Positions 8,493 to 17,349 of a stretch of 64,000 nt of DNA are shown here, in pieces (within the stretch, counting starts at the first letter, position 1; the number at the start of each line of letters is the position of its first letter). Source of the DNA: an uncultured Prevotellaceae bacterium (GTDB lineage: Bacteria > Bacteroidota > Bacteroidia > Bacteroidales > Bacteroidaceae); contig CACZBS010000001.1 in assembly GCA_902779455.1 (NCBI GenBank), forward strand, positions 124,001 through 188,000. The letters are read 5' to 3'. A program made the translations under genes and the position numbers. The notes under the pieces are model-generated. The model ran no database searches and was not told the DNA's origin. It was given only the letters and a program-made list of their open reading frames with translations.

Positions 8493-8756
8493 ATGTCGAA
8501 AGTTTGTCAAATCACAGGAAAGAAGGCACAGATCGGTAACAATGTGTCTCACTCAAAGCATCGCACGAAGAGAAGCTTTGACGTAAACCTGTTCAGCAAG
8601 AAGTTCTACTACGTAGAGGAGGACTGCTGGATTCAGTTGAAGATTAGCGCTGCTGGCCTTCGTATTATTAACAAAGTGGGTCTTGACGCCGCTCTGAAGC
8701 AGGCTGTTGCCAAGGGCTTCGTGGATTGGAAGGACATTAAAGTTATAGGAGACTAA
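8493..8756 (+). CDS. rpmB: Large ribosomal subunit protein bL28
   Basis: 87 residues. The N-terminus [27 protein letters not shown] is the bL28 signature, and the protein ends in [14 protein letters not shown]. It is a structural component of the 50S subunit. First gene of an operon with rpmG (5 bp gap) and a DUF4295 gene. Codon use is biased as in highly expressed genes. Confidence 0.96.
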   Translation: MSKVCQITGKKAQIGNNVSHSKHRTKRSFDVNLFSKKFYYVEEDCWIQLKISAAGLRIINKVGLDAALKQAVAKGFVDWKDIKVIGD

Positions 8757-8761
8757 TAACC

Positions 8762-8953
8762 ATGGCAAGCAAGAAAGCAAAGGGTAATCGCGTCCAGGTC
8801 GTACTGGAGTGCACCGAGATGAAGAACAGCGGCCTTGGCGGCACCAGCCGTTACATTACGACGAAGAATCGTAAGAACACGCCTGAGCGCATGGAGCTGA
8901 TGAAGTATAACCCCATCCTGAAGAAGATGACTCTTCATAAGGAGATTAAGTAA
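8762..8953 (+). CDS. rpmG: Large ribosomal subunit protein bL33
   Basis: 63 residues: [19 protein letters not shown] and [22 protein letters not shown] are typical of bL33. The zinc-binding CxxC pairs found in some bL33 proteins are absent (a single Cys), so this is the Cys-poor form. It lies between rpmB and the DUF4295 gene with very short gaps. Confidence 0.95.
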   Translation: MASKKAKGNRVQVVLECTEMKNSGLGGTSRYITTKNRKNTPERMELMKYNPILKKMTLHKEIK

Positions 8954-8967
8954 ACCGTAGCAGCAGT

Positions 8968-9126
8968 ATGGCAAAGAAAACCGTCGCAACCCTCCACGAA
9001 GGCTCGAAGGATGGTCGCGCTTACTCGAAAGTTATCAAGATGGTCCGCAGCCCGAAGACGGGTGCTTACATCTTCGACGAGCAGATGGTTCCCAACGAAG
9101 CCGTTAAGGACTTCTTCAAGAACTGA
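8968..9126 (+). CDS. DUF4295 family small basic protein, probable ribosome-associated protein
   Basis: 52 residues: MAKKTVATLHEGSKDGR..., rich in Lys, ending in VKDFFKN. It is the third gene of the rpmB-rpmG operon, 14 bp after rpmG, a position held by DUF4295 across Bacteroidetes. From memory, structural work on a Flavobacterium ribosome reported an extra Bacteroidetes-specific protein (bL38); I believe this is the same family but am not certain. In many relatives ftsY follows; here it does not, and a convergent glycosyltransferase comes next. Confidence 0.85.
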   Translation: MAKKTVATLHEGSKDGRAYSKVIKMVRSPKTGAYIFDEQMVPNEAVKDFFKN

Positions 9127-9164
9127 TAATTAGATAATTGGCTTATATTCTATAGCTTAAGAGA

Positions 9165-9208
9165 AAGGAGTTGCATCAGATAATGTGATGCAGCTCCTTC
9201 CTCTTTTT
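9165..9208 (+). terminator. Terminator of the ribosomal operon
   Basis: A 14-bp stem (9165-9178 with 9186-9199, one G-U pair) with a 7-nt loop is followed by a T tract that runs into the stop codon of the convergent glycosyltransferase. Confidence 0.85.
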
Positions 9209-10301
9209 ATATACTCATGTAAAGCCTTTCATATTGGCGTGCCACCTTTATGAAGTCGTGATGTCGCCTGACGTAGGCAATGCTCTGCCCCTTTAGCAGG
9301 TCAATTTTTTCGGGATGAAGCAGCAGATTCTCTAACTCGCGATACACGCTGTCGTATGATGGCTCTATATTGATGATTGGCTGAAGTTCCTTCTCGCCAA
9401 GTATCTGGTAGTTCTCCGGTTCGCCTCCACCAATGCAGATGATGCCTTTAGACATAGCCAGCAACGGATTCATTGACGGTGAATAACTGTACAGCTGGTC
9501 AAGAATGGCGTCAGCACCATCCATCATGTGTTGGTATTGTGTGAATGGCACCCCTTCTGCCTTCATGAGTGTCATCTTTCCCGGATATCGTTTCATGACG
9601 TCTTCGGCAGCGCGTAGCATCACGTCGGTACCCTTGTAAACGCTACGTCCCTTGCTGATACCTATGAACACTTTCAGGGGTGGCTGCCATCCTTCGGGCT
9701 TGGCATGAGCTTCAGGCATCTGAATTGGCAGGGGGATGAAGTGCAGTTTTTCAGGAAAGTATGGCAAATAGCACACATGATCTTCGTACAATACCGAGAC
9801 GATGGCATCGCAATCAGCGGCAACCATCCTGTTGAGGTCGCCTTTTTTCGTGCACAGCCAGTCGTGCCGGTATTTTTCGGCCTCGTCGTCGTTGCGCACT
9901 CTGTTGCCAATGTTAAAGTCGCTGTAGCGCAGCGGCTTCGCATAGGTGCACTCATGAACCCAATACCAGTCCATCCCCATGGCTCCAAGAACCATTTTGC
10001 CGTTGTGGCGCCTCAGATAGCGATAGATGGGAAAGAGCCGTTCGGCCTTTAACTCAAGAAACATCGGGTTGATAAGTTGCACAACGTCGAATCCGCGCCA
10101 CTGTGGCAGATAGCTGTAAACCTTTGCCATGAGCGAAAGGCCGCCCAGCTTACCGGGCCGTCGGGCCAAGTCGATGTCGCGCGGATAGTCTTTCCAAAAG
10201 TCGCCGTTAGAAGCAACGACGACGTGATGGCCTAATTGGCGAAGACCGCTGGCCAGCGTTGCGTGCACGTTGCTATACTCGCCTAACAGAAGTATTCTCA
10301 T
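9207..10301 (-). CDS. Glycosyltransferase, GT-B fold (GT4-like)
   Basis: 364 residues. The N-terminus MRILLLGEYSNVHATLASGLRQLGH and the later segments VFIGISKGRSVYKGTD and NPLLAMSKGIICIGGGEPENYQI, including the acidic residue near the sugar-nucleotide site, fit a GT-B retaining glycosyltransferase. No signal peptide; cytoplasmic. Donor and acceptor cannot be read from the sequence. It is the last gene of a minus-strand run of three glycosyltransferases and overlaps the previous one by 4 bp. Its stop codon sits in the T tract of the ribosomal operon terminator. Confidence 0.8.
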   Translation of the reverse strand: MRILLLGEYSNVHATLASGLRQLGHHVVVASNGDFWKDYPRDIDLARRPGKLGGLSLMAKVYSYLPQWRGFDVVQLINPMFLELKAERLFPIYRYLRRHNGKMVLGAMGMDWYWVHECTYAKPLRYSDFNIGNRVRNDDEAEKYRHDWLCTKKGDLNRMVAADCDAIVSVLYEDHVCYLPYFPEKLHFIPLPIQMPEAHAKPEGWQPPLKVFIGISKGRSVYKGTDVMLRAAEDVMKRYPGKMTLMKAEGVPFTQYQHMMDGADAILDQLYSYSPSMNPLLAMSKGIICIGGGEPENYQILGEKELQPIINIEPSYDSVYRELENLLLHPEKIDLLKGQSIAYVRRHHDFIKVARQYERLYMSI

Positions 10302-11293
10302 CTCTCACGGTTGATTATGGGTAATGTACGCATCAGTATGACCAGGCCTATGTCTGAGCTTGTCATCCTGCGAAACCATTTGTATTTTGCAGTGTAGTTT
10401 TGGTCAGGAAGCGGGAAAAGCCCATATCCCCTCAGTTCGTCAAGTTGCTTATCCAGATAGTGCTTGTCGTGTGTAAGCACGATGATGTTGTAGATGTAGT
10501 CCATGGTCAGCTGAGCCACTCTGCGCTGCATGGCCTTGCGGTCGACGGTCTGCATAGTGTCTCCTTTCTTGTAAAGACTTAAGATGACCTCTTTCGCGTC
10601 GTTCAGTCGTTTCAGGGTGCTGCGCGTATCCTGCGCGTTAGTGGCCGACGCCGGTCGCGTCCGGTAGAAGTAGGCCTTCGCGTTGGTGCAGAACACATGT
10701 TCTGCCCTCAGGAGCAACTGCGGCGTGAACTCTTCATCTTCGCCATAGGCAAATCCGGTGGTAAACTGCAGTGCACCAAGAATGTTGCGTCTGAAGATGT
10801 ATCCACACACACTGCCATGTATGTTATTCCTGCTCATCAGTTCGGCACCGGAGTAGGGGCCTTCGTCGCTGTAGTCCAGCCCTTGCTGTGTAGTGCTGTC
10901 GGTGAAGTCAAACATGATCATGTCAGCATCATGATAGCGGACCAGGTCGAGCACATGTTCGTAAGGTGGCTGCAGCAAGTAGTCGTCGCCGTCAACAAAC
11001 TGTACATACTTTCCTTGAGCCAGTTGCAGGCCAAGGTTTCTTGCAGAAGAAACGCCGCCGTTCTTTTTCTTAACATAGATGATGTCGTCGGTCATGCCCT
11101 TCAAGTCGTCGAGGGTGTTGTTTTGCGAGCCGTCGTCGACAACGATGATCTCACGTTCGAAAGGACGTAGCGAGAGCCTCATGAGACTCTTCACGCACTC
11201 TTGAAGCATGGTGCCGGGCACATTGTAGGCGGGAATGATAAAACTCACGAGCGTCTGATGCGCATCTTGTGTATGACTTGGTTGAGTTTGCAT
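10298..11293 (-). CDS. Family 2 glycosyltransferase
   Basis: 331 residues from the ATG at 11293 (MQTQPSHTQDAHQTLVSFIIPAYN). The reading frame stays open 87 codons further upstream, but that region lies inside the preceding gene and reads as Arg/His-rich out-of-frame sequence. GT-A motifs: SFIIPAYN, IIVVDDGSQNN, and the DxD-like FVDGDDYL. It probably adds a sugar to a lipid-linked glycan at the inner face of the cytoplasmic membrane. The start overlaps the upstream glycosyltransferase by 49 bp, an unusually long overlap. Confidence 0.85.
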   Translation of the reverse strand: MQTQPSHTQDAHQTLVSFIIPAYNVPGTMLQECVKSLMRLSLRPFEREIIVVDDGSQNNTLDDLKGMTDDIIYVKKKNGGVSSARNLGLQLAQGKYVQFVDGDDYLLQPPYEHVLDLVRYHDADMIMFDFTDSTTQQGLDYSDEGPYSGAELMSRNNIHGSVCGYIFRRNILGALQFTTGFAYGEDEEFTPQLLLRAEHVFCTNAKAYFYRTRPASATNAQDTRSTLKRLNDAKEVILSLYKKGDTMQTVDRKAMQRRVAQLTMDYIYNIIVLTHDKHYLDKQLDELRGYGLFPLPDQNYTAKYKWFRRMTSSDIGLVILMRTLPIINRER

Positions 11294-12150
11294 ATATTTT
11301 TGATTCCTATGATGTTTTGCGTCAATGCTTTGATTCGCTGCGTTGTCGAGAGCTTCCCCGACAGTGGCGAAATGTGCTGATAGGGCATGATAGGGGAGCG
11401 GCCGGTCTTTTCTGCCACATCCATCTGAATGTTGAGCATGTGCATGTAGTATGCTTCGTCGCACCAGTGGCCTGCCACGTTCAGGTGGGCATCGAGCAAC
11501 ATGCCAAGCTGCTCGCCTCCGGCTGTGGCCGTGATGCCCTGATTGTTGGCACAATAGTAATATAGTCCGCGGTCAGTGGTCCGTACGCTGTTAGCTTCTG
11601 CAAGAAGAGCAGGCAGTGTTGCCACGTCTTCAAACACCTGGCCAACAGGAAAGCGCACATGGTCGAAGAGGCGTCTGGCGTAAATTTTATTCCAGGTGTA
11701 GGAGTGGAGGTAGGCTTTAGCCTCAAGCCAGTATTGCTTCATGTCGGTATACAGTTGTGACTTGAAGCGTACTTCCTCTTGTCGCGTCGAACCATAATGA
11801 CGGAAAAGTGGAAATTCAACGATGTCGGCATCCTTCATCATTGGCAACACCTGTTCATAGGTGTCAAGAGCAATGAAATCGTCGGAGTCTACAAACGTAA
11901 TGTATTCTCCCTGAGCCGCTTCGATGCCTGCATTGCGAGCATCGCTCAACCCGCCATTCTGCTTATGGATGACGCTTACCCTACTATCTTTCCTGGCCCA
12001 TTCATCACACATCTCGCCACTCTTGTCAGGCGATCCGTCGTCAACCAGAATGACTTCGATGTCAGTGAAAGTCTGGTTTGCTATGCTCTTCATGCAGCGC
12101 TCCAGCGTGGCTTCAGTGCGATAGACAGGGATGATGATACTTAATTTCAT
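11245..12150 (-). CDS. Family 2 glycosyltransferase
   Basis: 301 residues. MKLSIIIPVYRTE at 12150 is the natural start; an ATG six codons upstream overlaps the -7 box at 12156-12163. Motifs: SIIIPVY, VILVDDGSPDKSG, GLSDARNAG and the DxD-like FVDSDDF, typical of GT2 enzymes. With the -7 box only 5 bp before the ATG the mRNA would be leaderless or nearly so. First gene of the minus-strand glycosyltransferase run and divergent from the flippase gene. Confidence 0.85.
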   Translation of the reverse strand: MKLSIIIPVYRTEATLERCMKSIANQTFTDIEVILVDDGSPDKSGEMCDEWARKDSRVSVIHKQNGGLSDARNAGIEAAQGEYITFVDSDDFIALDTYEQVLPMMKDADIVEFPLFRHYGSTRQEEVRFKSQLYTDMKQYWLEAKAYLHSYTWNKIYARRLFDHVRFPVGQVFEDVATLPALLAEANSVRTTDRGLYYYCANNQGITATAGGEQLGMLLDAHLNVAGHWCDEAYYMHMLNIQMDVAEKTGRSPIMPYQHISPLSGKLSTTQRIKALTQNIIGIKNICKLNQVIHKMRIRRS

Positions 12151-12155
12151 TGGCA

Positions 12156-12163
12156 CAAAATTA
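12156..12163 (-). promoter_or_regulatory. -7 box of the glycosyltransferase run
   Basis: TAATTTTG on the minus strand ends 5 bp before the start codon at 12150, which suggests a leaderless transcript. Confidence 0.6.
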
Positions 12164-12196
12164 CACAATTATAACGGAAAATTAAAATAATTGTTG

Positions 12197-12204
12197 TATA
12201 TTTG
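12197..12204 (+). promoter_or_regulatory. -7 box of the flippase gene
   Basis: TATATTTG, 21 bp before the ATG at 12226. It overlaps an in-frame TTG at 12202, which rules that codon out as the start. Confidence 0.6.
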
Positions 12205-12225
12205 CATGCTGAAACTGAAAAACAG

Positions 12226-13722
12226 ATGAAAGAGACGCAAGAAGACAGCTATAGCCATGTGCTGAAATACACAGGAATCTTCGGCGGTGTGCAAGGGCTC
12301 AACATCTTCATAGGCCTTGTGCGCAACAAGATACTGGCATATCTGCTCGGGCCCAGCGGCATGGGCTTGGCTGCCTTGTTCAATTCTACTGTCACGTTTA
12401 TTTCACAGGCCACCAACCTTGGCATCTCGTTCAGTGCCGTGAAAAATGTCTCGGAGCTTTTCGATGCAGGCGACGAAGTGCGCATACAGCATTTTGTCAA
12501 GGTGGTACGTGCCTGGAGTATGCTCACGGCGCTCATCGGCATATTGGTATGCATGGTGGCCGGTCCGCTGCTGAGCAACTACACCTTCTCGTGGGGCGAC
12601 CACACCCGCCACTTCATCATGCTTGCTCCCGCCGTAGGGCTGATGGCTTTCACCGGCGGCGAAGTAGCCATTCTCAAAGGCTCGCGCCAACTGAAGTCCC
12701 TTGCTGTCATCCAGGTTCTCTCAGTCTTGGTGGCATTGCTCATATCCGTTCCGCTCTATTACTTCTTCGGTCAGGCGGGCATCGTGCCGGTCATTGTGCT
12801 CATGGCGCTGTCGTCGATGCTGATAACCATCAGATACTCTTTCCGCCTCTATCCCATGCACTTACGTGGAGCAAAGGGCATATTGGGTGAGGGCATGGAG
12901 ATGGTGAGGCTCGGCATCGCCTTTGTCTTGGCCGGCATCTTCGGCAGTGGTGCCGAGATGCTTATCCGCTCATATCTTAACGTCACTGGCGACCTCGATG
13001 TAGTGGGACTCTATAATGTGGGCTTTATGCTGACCGTCACATATGCCGGCATGGTGTTCTCTGCCATGGAGACCGACTATTTTCCGCGCCTGTCGGCCAT
13101 AGCAAACGACAGGAAGGCGATGTCGGAGACCGTCAACCGCCAGATAGAAGTGTCGATGCTGCTGGTGTCGCCCATGTTGGCCTCCCTCATCATCTTTCTG
13201 CCGCTGCTCATCCCCCTTCTGTTCCGGTCAGACTTCCTGCCCGTGGTGCCGATGGCCCAGATAGCGGTGTTCTCGATGTATCTGAAGGCTATCTCGCTTC
13301 CCATTTCATACACCGTATTGGCCAAGGCCGACTCGCTTGCGTTTCTCGTCATTGAGGGCTTCGACTCGGTGCTGATGGTGGCGCTGATGGTGGTGGGCTT
13401 CCGCCTCTGGGGGCTCACAGGCACGGGCATCGCGCTCGACGTCTCATACCTTGTAGACCTCTTCATTATCTACTTCTACGCCTACGTACGATACGGCTAT
13501 CGCATCTCCGTGTCGGTGGTACAGATCATACTCATACAGCTGCCGTTAGGCATTGCCATCTACGGCATTACCCACATCGACAGCCCGTGGCTGTATTGGG
13601 TGCTCGGCTTGCTGTTGTGTTTTGTCAGTCTGGCCATTTCCATCCACATACTGCATCAGAAGACGTCTCTCTGGACCGCTTTGGTGAAGAAGGCGAAATC
13701 AAAATTGTCGCGCAATGCCTAA
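12226..13722 (+). CDS. Wzx-type polysaccharide flippase (MOP superfamily)
   Basis: 498 residues from the ATG at 12226, almost entirely hydrophobic, with about 12-14 membrane segments. The N-terminal part (YTGIFGGVQGLNIFIGLVRNKILAYLLGPSGMGLAALFN) matches O-antigen/teichuronic translocases. It would flip an undecaprenyl-linked repeat unit to the periplasm. It stands between four glycosyltransferases, which supports a surface-glycan role. It overlaps the next glycosyltransferase by 8 bp. No polymerase (Wzy), chain-length protein or sugar-nucleotide synthesis gene is in the window, so the locus is incomplete by itself. Confidence 0.85.
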   Translation: MKETQEDSYSHVLKYTGIFGGVQGLNIFIGLVRNKILAYLLGPSGMGLAALFNSTVTFISQATNLGISFSAVKNVSELFDAGDEVRIQHFVKVVRAWSMLTALIGILVCMVAGPLLSNYTFSWGDHTRHFIMLAPAVGLMAFTGGEVAILKGSRQLKSLAVIQVLSVLVALLISVPLYYFFGQAGIVPVIVLMALSSMLITIRYSFRLYPMHLRGAKGILGEGMEMVRLGIAFVLAGIFGSGAEMLIRSYLNVTGDLDVVGLYNVGFMLTVTYAGMVFSAMETDYFPRLSAIANDRKAMSETVNRQIEVSMLLVSPMLASLIIFLPLLIPLLFRSDFLPVVPMAQIAVFSMYLKAISLPISYTVLAKADSLAFLVIEGFDSVLMVALMVVGFRLWGLTGTGIALDVSYLVDLFIIYFYAYVRYGYRISVSVVQIILIQLPLGIAIYGITHIDSPWLYWVLGLLLCFVSLAISIHILHQKTSLWTALVKKAKSKLSRNA

Positions 13723-14695
13723 GGTTACTGTTTTAGTGGCCGTATATAATGCCACCCGCTTCTTGCCGAAGTGCCTCGACTCTCTGCTCTGCCAGTCGAT
13801 GAGCGATTTGCAGGTCGTCTGCATCGACGACGGCTCGACTGACGACTCTCTTGCACTGCTGCAGACCTATGCCAGCCGTGATGCCCGCATACAGATCATC
13901 AGCCTGCCAGAGAATCACGGACAGGCCTTTGCGCGCAATCAGGGACTGAAGGAGGCAAAAGGAGAATACGTGTGCTTCCTTGATGCTGACGACTGGTTCT
14001 CGCCAGATGCCATAGAGCGTGCCGTCAGGGTCTTCGAGCATGAAGCCGACACCGACTGCGTGCTGTTTGATGTAGAATATTGCTATCCGGATAGGGTAGA
14101 GACGTATCCTATGCCGGACTTCGATGTGCTGACGGGCAAGGAGGCCTTCCGGCTGAGCCTCGACTGGCAGATCCACGGCGTCTACATGGTGCGCACCGAT
14201 ATCCACCGGCGCTTCCCTTACGACGACACGTGCAAGTCGTATAGCGACGACAACACCACGCGGCTTCACTATCTGGCTTCACGCAGCGTAAGGAAGTGTG
14301 AGGGCACGTATCATTATCTGCAGCACTCCGCGTCGGTCACGCATGCCATCGGTGTGGGGCGGTTTGATTTCCTGAAAGCCAACGAGAGCATGAAGCGCCA
14401 GCTGGTAGCACTTCAGGTGAGCGACGACATCCTCAATCAGTGGGAGACAATCAGGCAGTTGGTGCTCGTAGACCTCTACATGTTCTACTTCTGCCATGGC
14501 AGAGAGCTGCCCAAAGCCGATGCTGCCTATGGGCTGAAGGAGATGAAGCGCATCTGGGGCAACATAGAGCGTGGCAGGCTCGACCGTCGGCTCACTGCCA
14601 AATTCGGCTATCGGCCCATGCCGAGCTGGCGGCTGTTCCGTTTGCAGGAATGGCTGTACTTCACCCTAAGAGGGCTGTTAAAGAAAAATAGATAA
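13715..14695 (+). CDS. Family 2 glycosyltransferase
   Basis: 326 residues. GT-A motifs are VTVLVAVYNATRFL, VVCIDDGSTDDS, GQAFARNQGLKEAKG and the DxD-like FLDADDWF. The C-terminal part is basic and aromatic, with no clear membrane helix. It overlaps the end of the flippase by 8 bp, so it is co-translated with it, and pcrA follows after 8 bp. Donor and acceptor are unknown. Confidence 0.85.
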   Translation: MPKVTVLVAVYNATRFLPKCLDSLLCQSMSDLQVVCIDDGSTDDSLALLQTYASRDARIQIISLPENHGQAFARNQGLKEAKGEYVCFLDADDWFSPDAIERAVRVFEHEADTDCVLFDVEYCYPDRVETYPMPDFDVLTGKEAFRLSLDWQIHGVYMVRTDIHRRFPYDDTCKSYSDDNTTRLHYLASRSVRKCEGTYHYLQHSASVTHAIGVGRFDFLKANESMKRQLVALQVSDDILNQWETIRQLVLVDLYMFYFCHGRELPKADAAYGLKEMKRIWGNIERGRLDRRLTAKFGYRPMPSWRLFRLQEWLYFTLRGLLKKNR

Positions 14696-14703
14696 CAAAC
14701 AAT

Positions 14704-17097
14704 ATGCTGCAACAAGATCACAACAACATGCCGTCGGCAGAAGGGCTTCTCTCGCAACTGAATGAGAGTCAGCGCGAGGCCGTCTGCTATTGCGACGGGG
14801 CATCGCTGGTCATAGCAGGTGCCGGCTCTGGCAAGACGCGCGTGTTGACCTACAAGATAGCTTACTTACTGCAACAGGGGCTGAAGCCCTGGAACATCCT
14901 GGCCCTGACGTTCACCAACAAGGCGGCGCGCGAGATGAAGGAGCGCATCGGTCGGCTGGTGGGGCTGGATCAGGCCCGCTATCTGCAGATGGGCACCTTC
15001 CACTCCGTCTTCGCGCGCATCCTCAGGGCAGAGGCCGACAAGCTGGGCTTTCAGTCGAACTTCACCATCTACGACCAGGCCGACGCCCGCTCGCTGATGA
15101 AGAGCATCATCAAGGAGGCGGGGCTCGACGACAAGGTCTACAAGCCCTCGTCGGTCAGCGACCAGGTGTCGATGGCCAAGAACCATCTCATTATGCCTGA
15201 TGCCTTCGTCAACAGTTCGCTCTACGATGAGAAGCGGCCCAAGGTGGGCGAGCTCTACAAAGTCTATGCGGAGCGCTGCCGACAGGCTAATGCGATGGAC
15301 TTCGACGACCTGCTGGTTCAGACCTATCAGCTCTTTGAGCGCTTCGAGGACGTTCGGCTGAAGTATGCCGACCGGTTCCAGTTCGTGCTCGTCGATGAGT
15401 ATCAGGACACCAACTTCGCCCAGCAGAAGATTGTCTATCAGCTGACGCGCGAACGCCAGCGCGTCTGCGTCGTCGGCGACGATGCGCAGAGCATCTATAG
15501 CTTCCGTGGAGCGAATATTGATAACATCCTGAATTTCAGGGAGGCATACGACGACGCAAAGCTCTTCAAACTGGAGCAGAACTATCGCTCCACGCAGCTC
15601 ATCGTGCAGGCTGCCAACAGCCTGATCCGTAAGAACGAACGCCAGATTCCCAAGGACGTCTACAGCCGCAACGAGCACGGCGAGAAGCTCCAGCTGAAGC
15701 CGGCCTACAGCGATCGCGAGGAGGCGATGATCGTCTGTCAGGACATCAAGCGCCTGCGCCGTCAGGAGCACCTCGAGTATAGCGACTTTGCCATACTCTA
15801 CCGCACCAACTCGCAGAGCCGCTCCTTTGAGGAGCAGATGCGCAAGGACGGCATTCCCTATCGCATCTATGGCGGACTGAGCTTCTATCAGCGCAAGGAA
15901 ATCAAGGACGTGATAGCCTATTTCCGCCTCGTGGCCAATCCCGACGACGAGGAGGCCCTGAAGCGCATCATCAACTATCCGACGCGTGGCATCGGCGACA
16001 CGACGCTCCAGAAGATTGTCGCCGCGGCGACGGCCTACGGCGTGTCGCTCTGGACGGTCATCTCGCAGCCGGTCCTGTTCCGTCTCGACGTGGCAAAGAC
16101 GACGGGCGCCAAGCTCGAAGCCTTCCGCCAGCTCATCGAGGGATGGCGCGCCCGGCTCGCGACGGAGGACGCCTATCAGCTGGGCCATGCCATCATCATG
16201 GAGAGTGGCATCTCGAAAGACATCTATGGCAGCCGTAACCCCGAAGACTTGTCGCGTCAGGAGAACCTCGAGGAATTCCTCAGCGGCATGCAGGACTTCG
16301 TCGAGAGCCGTCGCGAGGAGGACGAGGGCGACCACGTCGGCATTGCCGACTTCCTGCAGGAGGTGGCCCTGCTGACCGACCTCGACAGCGAGGGCGACGA
16401 GGAGCAGGCTAAGGTGTCGCTCATGACGATCCATTCGGCCAAGGGCCTGGAGTTCCCTACGGTCTTCGTCGTAGGTCTTGAGGAGAACATCTTCCCCTCG
16501 CCGATGTCGACAGGCTCGATGCGCGATCTTGAGGAGGAGCGCCGCCTGCTCTATGTGGCCATCACGCGAGCCGAGAAGCATTGCATCCTGACCTGTGCGC
16601 AAAACCGTTTCCGCTATGGACGCATGGAGTATGACACGCCCTCGCGCTTCATCCGCGATATCGATCCGCAGCTGATCCATGTGGACTCGGGCGTGCCCGA
16701 GGAGGTCAGGAGCAGCACGCCGCGACGGCAGTCGTGGACGCAGAATCCACGCCCCGTGGCCACCCAGTTCCGGGCCGACCCCATGCCGCGTGCCGTGGCG
16801 CCTCGCAAGGCCGAGACGCCTGTCGATCCGCTCTCTGACGGCTTCAAGCGCCAGCTGAGCCAGGCCAGCGGCGGGCGCTATCGTCCCGTGCGGCCGGCGG
16901 CACCTTCCAGTCCCGCGCCGTCCTCTGCCGGCGGCACGCTTCATGAGGGCAATGTCATTGAGCATCAGCGCTTCGGCATCGGCACCGTGATTAAGACGGA
17001 GGGCACGGGCGAGAATGAGAAGGCAACCGTCGAGTTCCGCAATGCCGGCACCAAGCAGCTGCTCCTGAAGTTTGCCAAGTTTACGGTCCTGAAGTGA
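14704..17097 (+). CDS. pcrA: UvrD/PcrA-type superfamily 1 DNA helicase
   Basis: 797 residues. Q motif LNESQREAV, Walker A GAGSGKT at 39-45, Walker B VDEYQDTN, motif III region GDDAQSIYSFRGA, motif V IHSAKGLEF, motif VI LLYVAITRAEK. The C-terminus (GNVIEHQRFGIGTVI...VEFRNAGTKQLLLKFAKF) is the Tudor-like PcrA tail that contacts RNA polymerase. It is a 3'-5' helicase in repair and replication-transcription conflict. It starts 8 bp after a glycosyltransferase, so it may share the flippase transcript. A repeat array lies beyond its stop. Confidence 0.95.
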   Translation: MLQQDHNNMPSAEGLLSQLNESQREAVCYCDGASLVIAGAGSGKTRVLTYKIAYLLQQGLKPWNILALTFTNKAAREMKERIGRLVGLDQARYLQMGTFHSVFARILRAEADKLGFQSNFTIYDQADARSLMKSIIKEAGLDDKVYKPSSVSDQVSMAKNHLIMPDAFVNSSLYDEKRPKVGELYKVYAERCRQANAMDFDDLLVQTYQLFERFEDVRLKYADRFQFVLVDEYQDTNFAQQKIVYQLTRERQRVCVVGDDAQSIYSFRGANIDNILNFREAYDDAKLFKLEQNYRSTQLIVQAANSLIRKNERQIPKDVYSRNEHGEKLQLKPAYSDREEAMIVCQDIKRLRRQEHLEYSDFAILYRTNSQSRSFEEQMRKDGIPYRIYGGLSFYQRKEIKDVIAYFRLVANPDDEEALKRIINYPTRGIGDTTLQKIVAAATAYGVSLWTVISQPVLFRLDVAKTTGAKLEAFRQLIEGWRARLATEDAYQLGHAIIMESGISKDIYGSRNPEDLSRQENLEEFLSGMQDFVESRREEDEGDHVGIADFLQEVALLTDLDSEGDEEQAKVSLMTIHSAKGLEFPTVFVVGLEENIFPSPMSTGSMRDLEEERRLLYVAITRAEKHCILTCAQNRFRYGRMEYDTPSRFIRDIDPQLIHVDSGVPEEVRSSTPRRQSWTQNPRPVATQFRADPMPRAVAPRKAETPVDPLSDGFKRQLSQASGGRYRPVRPAAPSSPAPSSAGGTLHEGNVIEHQRFGIGTVIKTEGTGENEKATVEFRNAGTKQLLLKFAKFTVLK

Positions 17098-17207
17098 GGC
17101 CGTCGCAAGGCCTTGTTTGATTGCTGGTTTGTAAACAAAATTCCGAATTGTTCGCCCTGTATTTGGAATTGCTTGATTATTAGAAGATTACCTGAAACGA
17201 ATAAAAG

Positions 17208-17284
17208 AAGCGGCACTTCTCGACGTGAGAAGTGCCGCTTTTCGATTCGAGAAGTGCCGCTTTTTGCCCCGAAAAGCACCGCTT
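17208..17284 (+). repeat. 22-bp-phased repeat array B (4 units)
   Basis: Core copies start at 17208 (inverted), 17230, 17252 and 17274, exactly 22 bp apart. Units 1 and 2 form a 14-bp perfect stem (AAGCGGCACTTCTC with GAGAAGTGCCGCTT) with a short loop, then TTTTC, so it may terminate pcrA. It occupies most of the 252-bp gap between the convergent pcrA and uridine kinase genes; nothing else is seen there. Confidence 0.9.
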
Positions 17285-17349
17285 CTTTTTCGTGGCGGCG
17301 CCATTTGTCATGAAAATTCGCAATATTCGGGCGGCGGTCAGGAGGCGCG

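Noticed and set aside
12202..12225. Upstream TTG start for the flippase gene
   Set aside because: The TTG is the end of the TATATTTG -7 box, so it would lie upstream of the transcription start.
14866..16965. 699-codon open frame on the minus strand
   Set aside because: It is antisense to pcrA, whose helicase motifs are all intact; long antisense frames are common in GC-rich coding DNA.
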